From: Azolla caroliniana
Lineage: Eukaryota > Polypodiophyta
Length of the DNA: 64,000 bases
Reading direction: 5' to 3'
NCBI GenBank assembly: GCA_043228905.1
Contig: JBHGNT010000020.1
Span: 124,001-188,000, forward strand
Part shown: piece after piece, positions 62,237 through 64,000 of the stretch
Layout: each line of letters opens with the position of its first letter
Position numbering within the stretch: position 1 is the first letter of the stretch
Made by a program: the position numbers and the translations under genes
Notes under the pieces: model-generated
The model's database searches: none
Told to the model about the DNA's origin: nothing
Seen by the model: only the letters and a program-made list of their open reading frames with translations

Positions 62237-63830
62237 TTTTGGCTCCAATTTCTTTCATTGGGGAACAAAAGTCGGTGATGCTTCCCTAACTGATAGGCTT
62301 TGCAGACTTGGTCCTTTTGGCCACTGAATTTCGGTAAGCCGAAAACAATGTTTTTCGTCTGCATCTCTCGAAGCCATGGGAAATTGACGTGGCCGAATCG
62401 CTTGTGCCACAAGTCGATACTCGATTCGACTTTCTAGCCTTTTGTAAACATAGTGGTGCCTACGTCATTGATCTCGAGGATGAACATTCTCCCTTCTCGG
62501 TGCCCTTGCGTGATTATCTTGCCTTCTTCTTCGATGAAGCACTCGAGATGAGTAAATCGAACTTCCATGCCTTGATTTACAATCTGTCCGATCGACACCA
62601 AGTTCTTGGTGATTGTGGGCACATGCTAGACATTTCTCATGATTCCCTTCTAGCCGACATGGTTGAGATATGTGTTCAATGGAGTGAGGGGTGTCAGCAC
62701 CAGTTTCGACGACCCCCGGCTGGTCAAGCTTTTCCACAGTCAAGAACCACTCCTTGTGATTCGTCATGTGGTTCGACACACCCAAATCCACATACCACAC
62801 CTCGTTCAACCTTAAGGTGTTCACCGTCATTGAGTTGGCTTTGTGCTCCATCAGGAAGGCTAGGCCCGTTTTAGCTCATCCTGAGCCTTCGGCGTAGTGC
62901 GATCTCTGATGCCTATACGCCTCCTCGGTTCGATCCGGCCTTGTCCGGATCGGCTCATTTTTTCCAGCACTCACTTTGTTTGTGGCCCTTCCATTCACAG
63001 TACCAACAGTCCATCACAACCTTTCCTTGCCGTCCTTTGCCACCGTCTAGACTCCCCCTACCCATGGAGGGTTCACAACTATTGTCGGCATTTCAATTAT
63101 GGCTTGAGTTGTGCTCCTGTCGGCCACCTCCATTGCGCCTGACCCGCCTTGACCACCACGACCATGAGGCCGATCCGCCTCCGTGTACAACATCTTGTTC
63201 TCGGTGTGCGTACTCGTCAATGCACTTGAATGGTTTCCTTCTACGAGCAACATTGATGAAGGCATATTCTCCCTCGTGTAGACCACCATTTGGAATGCTC
63301 CAAACTTCGATGCCAACCCTCCGAAGCAAACCTGCACCATTTCATTCTCCTTGACGTTCACGTTCACAAAGGCGAGGGAGTTGCAAATCTCCTTGATCTT
63401 GGAAGTGTAGTCAGCCACCGATATGTTTATCTGTCGGACATTGCTCAACTCCTGTCTGAGTTGAAGCTTTCTGGCTGTGGTTCTTGCTGCGGAAATCTTT
63501 TTCAGATTTCCCCAAGCATCCTTCGGCGTTCTGGCATCCCGAATGTAGCTCAAGAGCTGATCGCTCACACAAGATACAAAGCAGTGGAGAACTTTGCTTG
63601 CCGCCTGTTCCCAGGCTAGGAAATCTCTGTGTCAATTGGGGTGTTGCATCATTAGCTTCTTTGACATAACTCTAGTAACCGTGCCCGAGCAGATACTGGT
63701 GCATCTTGTACGCCGAAGATGCATAGTTTCTCCTATCGAGCTTTTCAGTTGAAAGTAAGTTTTCCATTCCTCTGTCCATGTTCCTGACTTTTCTTTTTCG
63801 AAAATGAGAAAACTTGTCTCTGTCTTGTTC
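62237..63830 (-). pseudogene. copia-I gag, protease and pre-integrase
   Basis: Gag 'SYIRDARTPKDAWGNLKKIS', 'KIKEICNSLAFVNVNVKENE' and 'MVQVCFGGLASKFGAFQ', then a glycine-rich tail with a stop and frame changes. The protease reads 'VWYVDLGVSNHMTNHKEWF' (D-L-G in place of D-S-G). Pre-integrase 'PTITKNLVSIGQIVNQGMEV', 'WHKRFGHVNFPWLREMQTKN' and 'AYQLGKHHRLLFPNERN'. Confidence 0.82.
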
Positions 63831-63871
63831 ATTTGCTTTTCTGTTGGCTGCAGAGGATATTCAACCCTCGC

Positions 63872-63883
63872 GCTCTAATACCA
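63872..63883 (-). promoter_or_regulatory. copia-I primer binding site
   Basis: Element strand TGGTATTAGAGC, directly inside the LTR. Confidence 0.82.
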
Positions 63884-64000
63884 TGTAAAAGAATACCTGT
63901 GCGGAAGCGTGTGTGATAGACACCGAGTACACAGTCAGTTTGAGAAACTAGATAGTTAGGTAAACACAGATAATGGTGAGAGAAAGAAAGAAAGAAAGAT
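63884..64000 (-). repeat. copia-I 5' LTR, cut by the window edge
   Basis: Begins TGTAAAAGAATACCTG and runs to the edge, which ends in (GAAA)n-GAT. The same GAAAGAAAGAT string starts the insert at 44812. Confidence 0.6.

Larger units (their letters stand above)
62237..63883 (-). mobile_element. copia-I: truncated Ty1/copia element
   Basis: Minus strand, from primer site 63872-63883 through gag (about 63830-62890), protease (62700-62850) and pre-integrase/integrase start (62237-62620). It ends at 62237 within 'LLFPNERNWSQNEA', back to back with copia-H. Closest to copia-0. Confidence 0.85.

Overview
The window is repeat-rich nuclear DNA of a land plant. The evidence is stacked Ty1/copia and Ty3/gypsy LTR retrotransposons, initiator-Met tRNA primer sites, a chromodomain gypsy element and GT-AG intron borders. 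I see no bacterial, organellar or ordinary single-copy host gene. A self-primed chromovirus and an uncharacterised repetitive gene family hint at a non-seed plant (moss, lycophyte or fern), but this is weak inference. Element names (copia-0, copia-A to copia-I, gypsy-1 to gypsy-4) are mine.

Layout from left to right. 1-2255: decayed plus-strand copia-0. 2256-15690: minus-strand copia-A, split by gypsy-1 (5764-14148, flanked by CCGG/ACCGG repeats). 15691-31340: a low-complexity block built on the palindromic 14-mer TAGCTAATTAGCTA. It holds two convergent decayed genes, an 80-bp minisatellite and two young insertions. One is a 2.57-kb LTR-type element (16023-18596, TSD AAGAA) whose only gene is a long coiled-coil protein. 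The other is an apparently complete chromovirus, gypsy-2 (22242-27978, TSD CCTAG), lying inside a 7-kb intron. 31340-46990: plus-strand copia-C, split by minus-strand copia-D (33023-38536, TSD GGTAC) and plus-strand copia-E (39821-45602, TSD AAATA). Copia-E carries a further small insertion in its 3' LTR. 46991-49431: gypsy-4, non-autonomous. 49432-49714: piece of a gypsy-2-type LTR. 49715-54124: copia-G with a solo LTR inside it (52493-53281, TSD AGAAA). 54235-54871: minus-strand gypsy LTR end. 54872-57716: gypsy-3, non-autonomous. 57717-60307: LTR scrap and copia-F. 60308-64000: two head-to-head copia fragments, H (plus) and I (minus).

Functionally the window is a record of nested transposition. 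Only gypsy-2 (gag and pol open, joined by a candidate -1 frameshift site) and the coiled-coil element look recent and intact. Copia-D and copia-E have well preserved ends but broken reading frames. Many of the stops in copia-E are single C-to-T or G-to-A changes, as expected from methylated-cytosine decay. Several gypsy LTRs carry tRNA-like segments with Pol III A and B boxes. The least explained objects are the coiled-coil element, which lacks a recognisable primer site or polypurine tract, and the LTR-borne tRNA-like modules.
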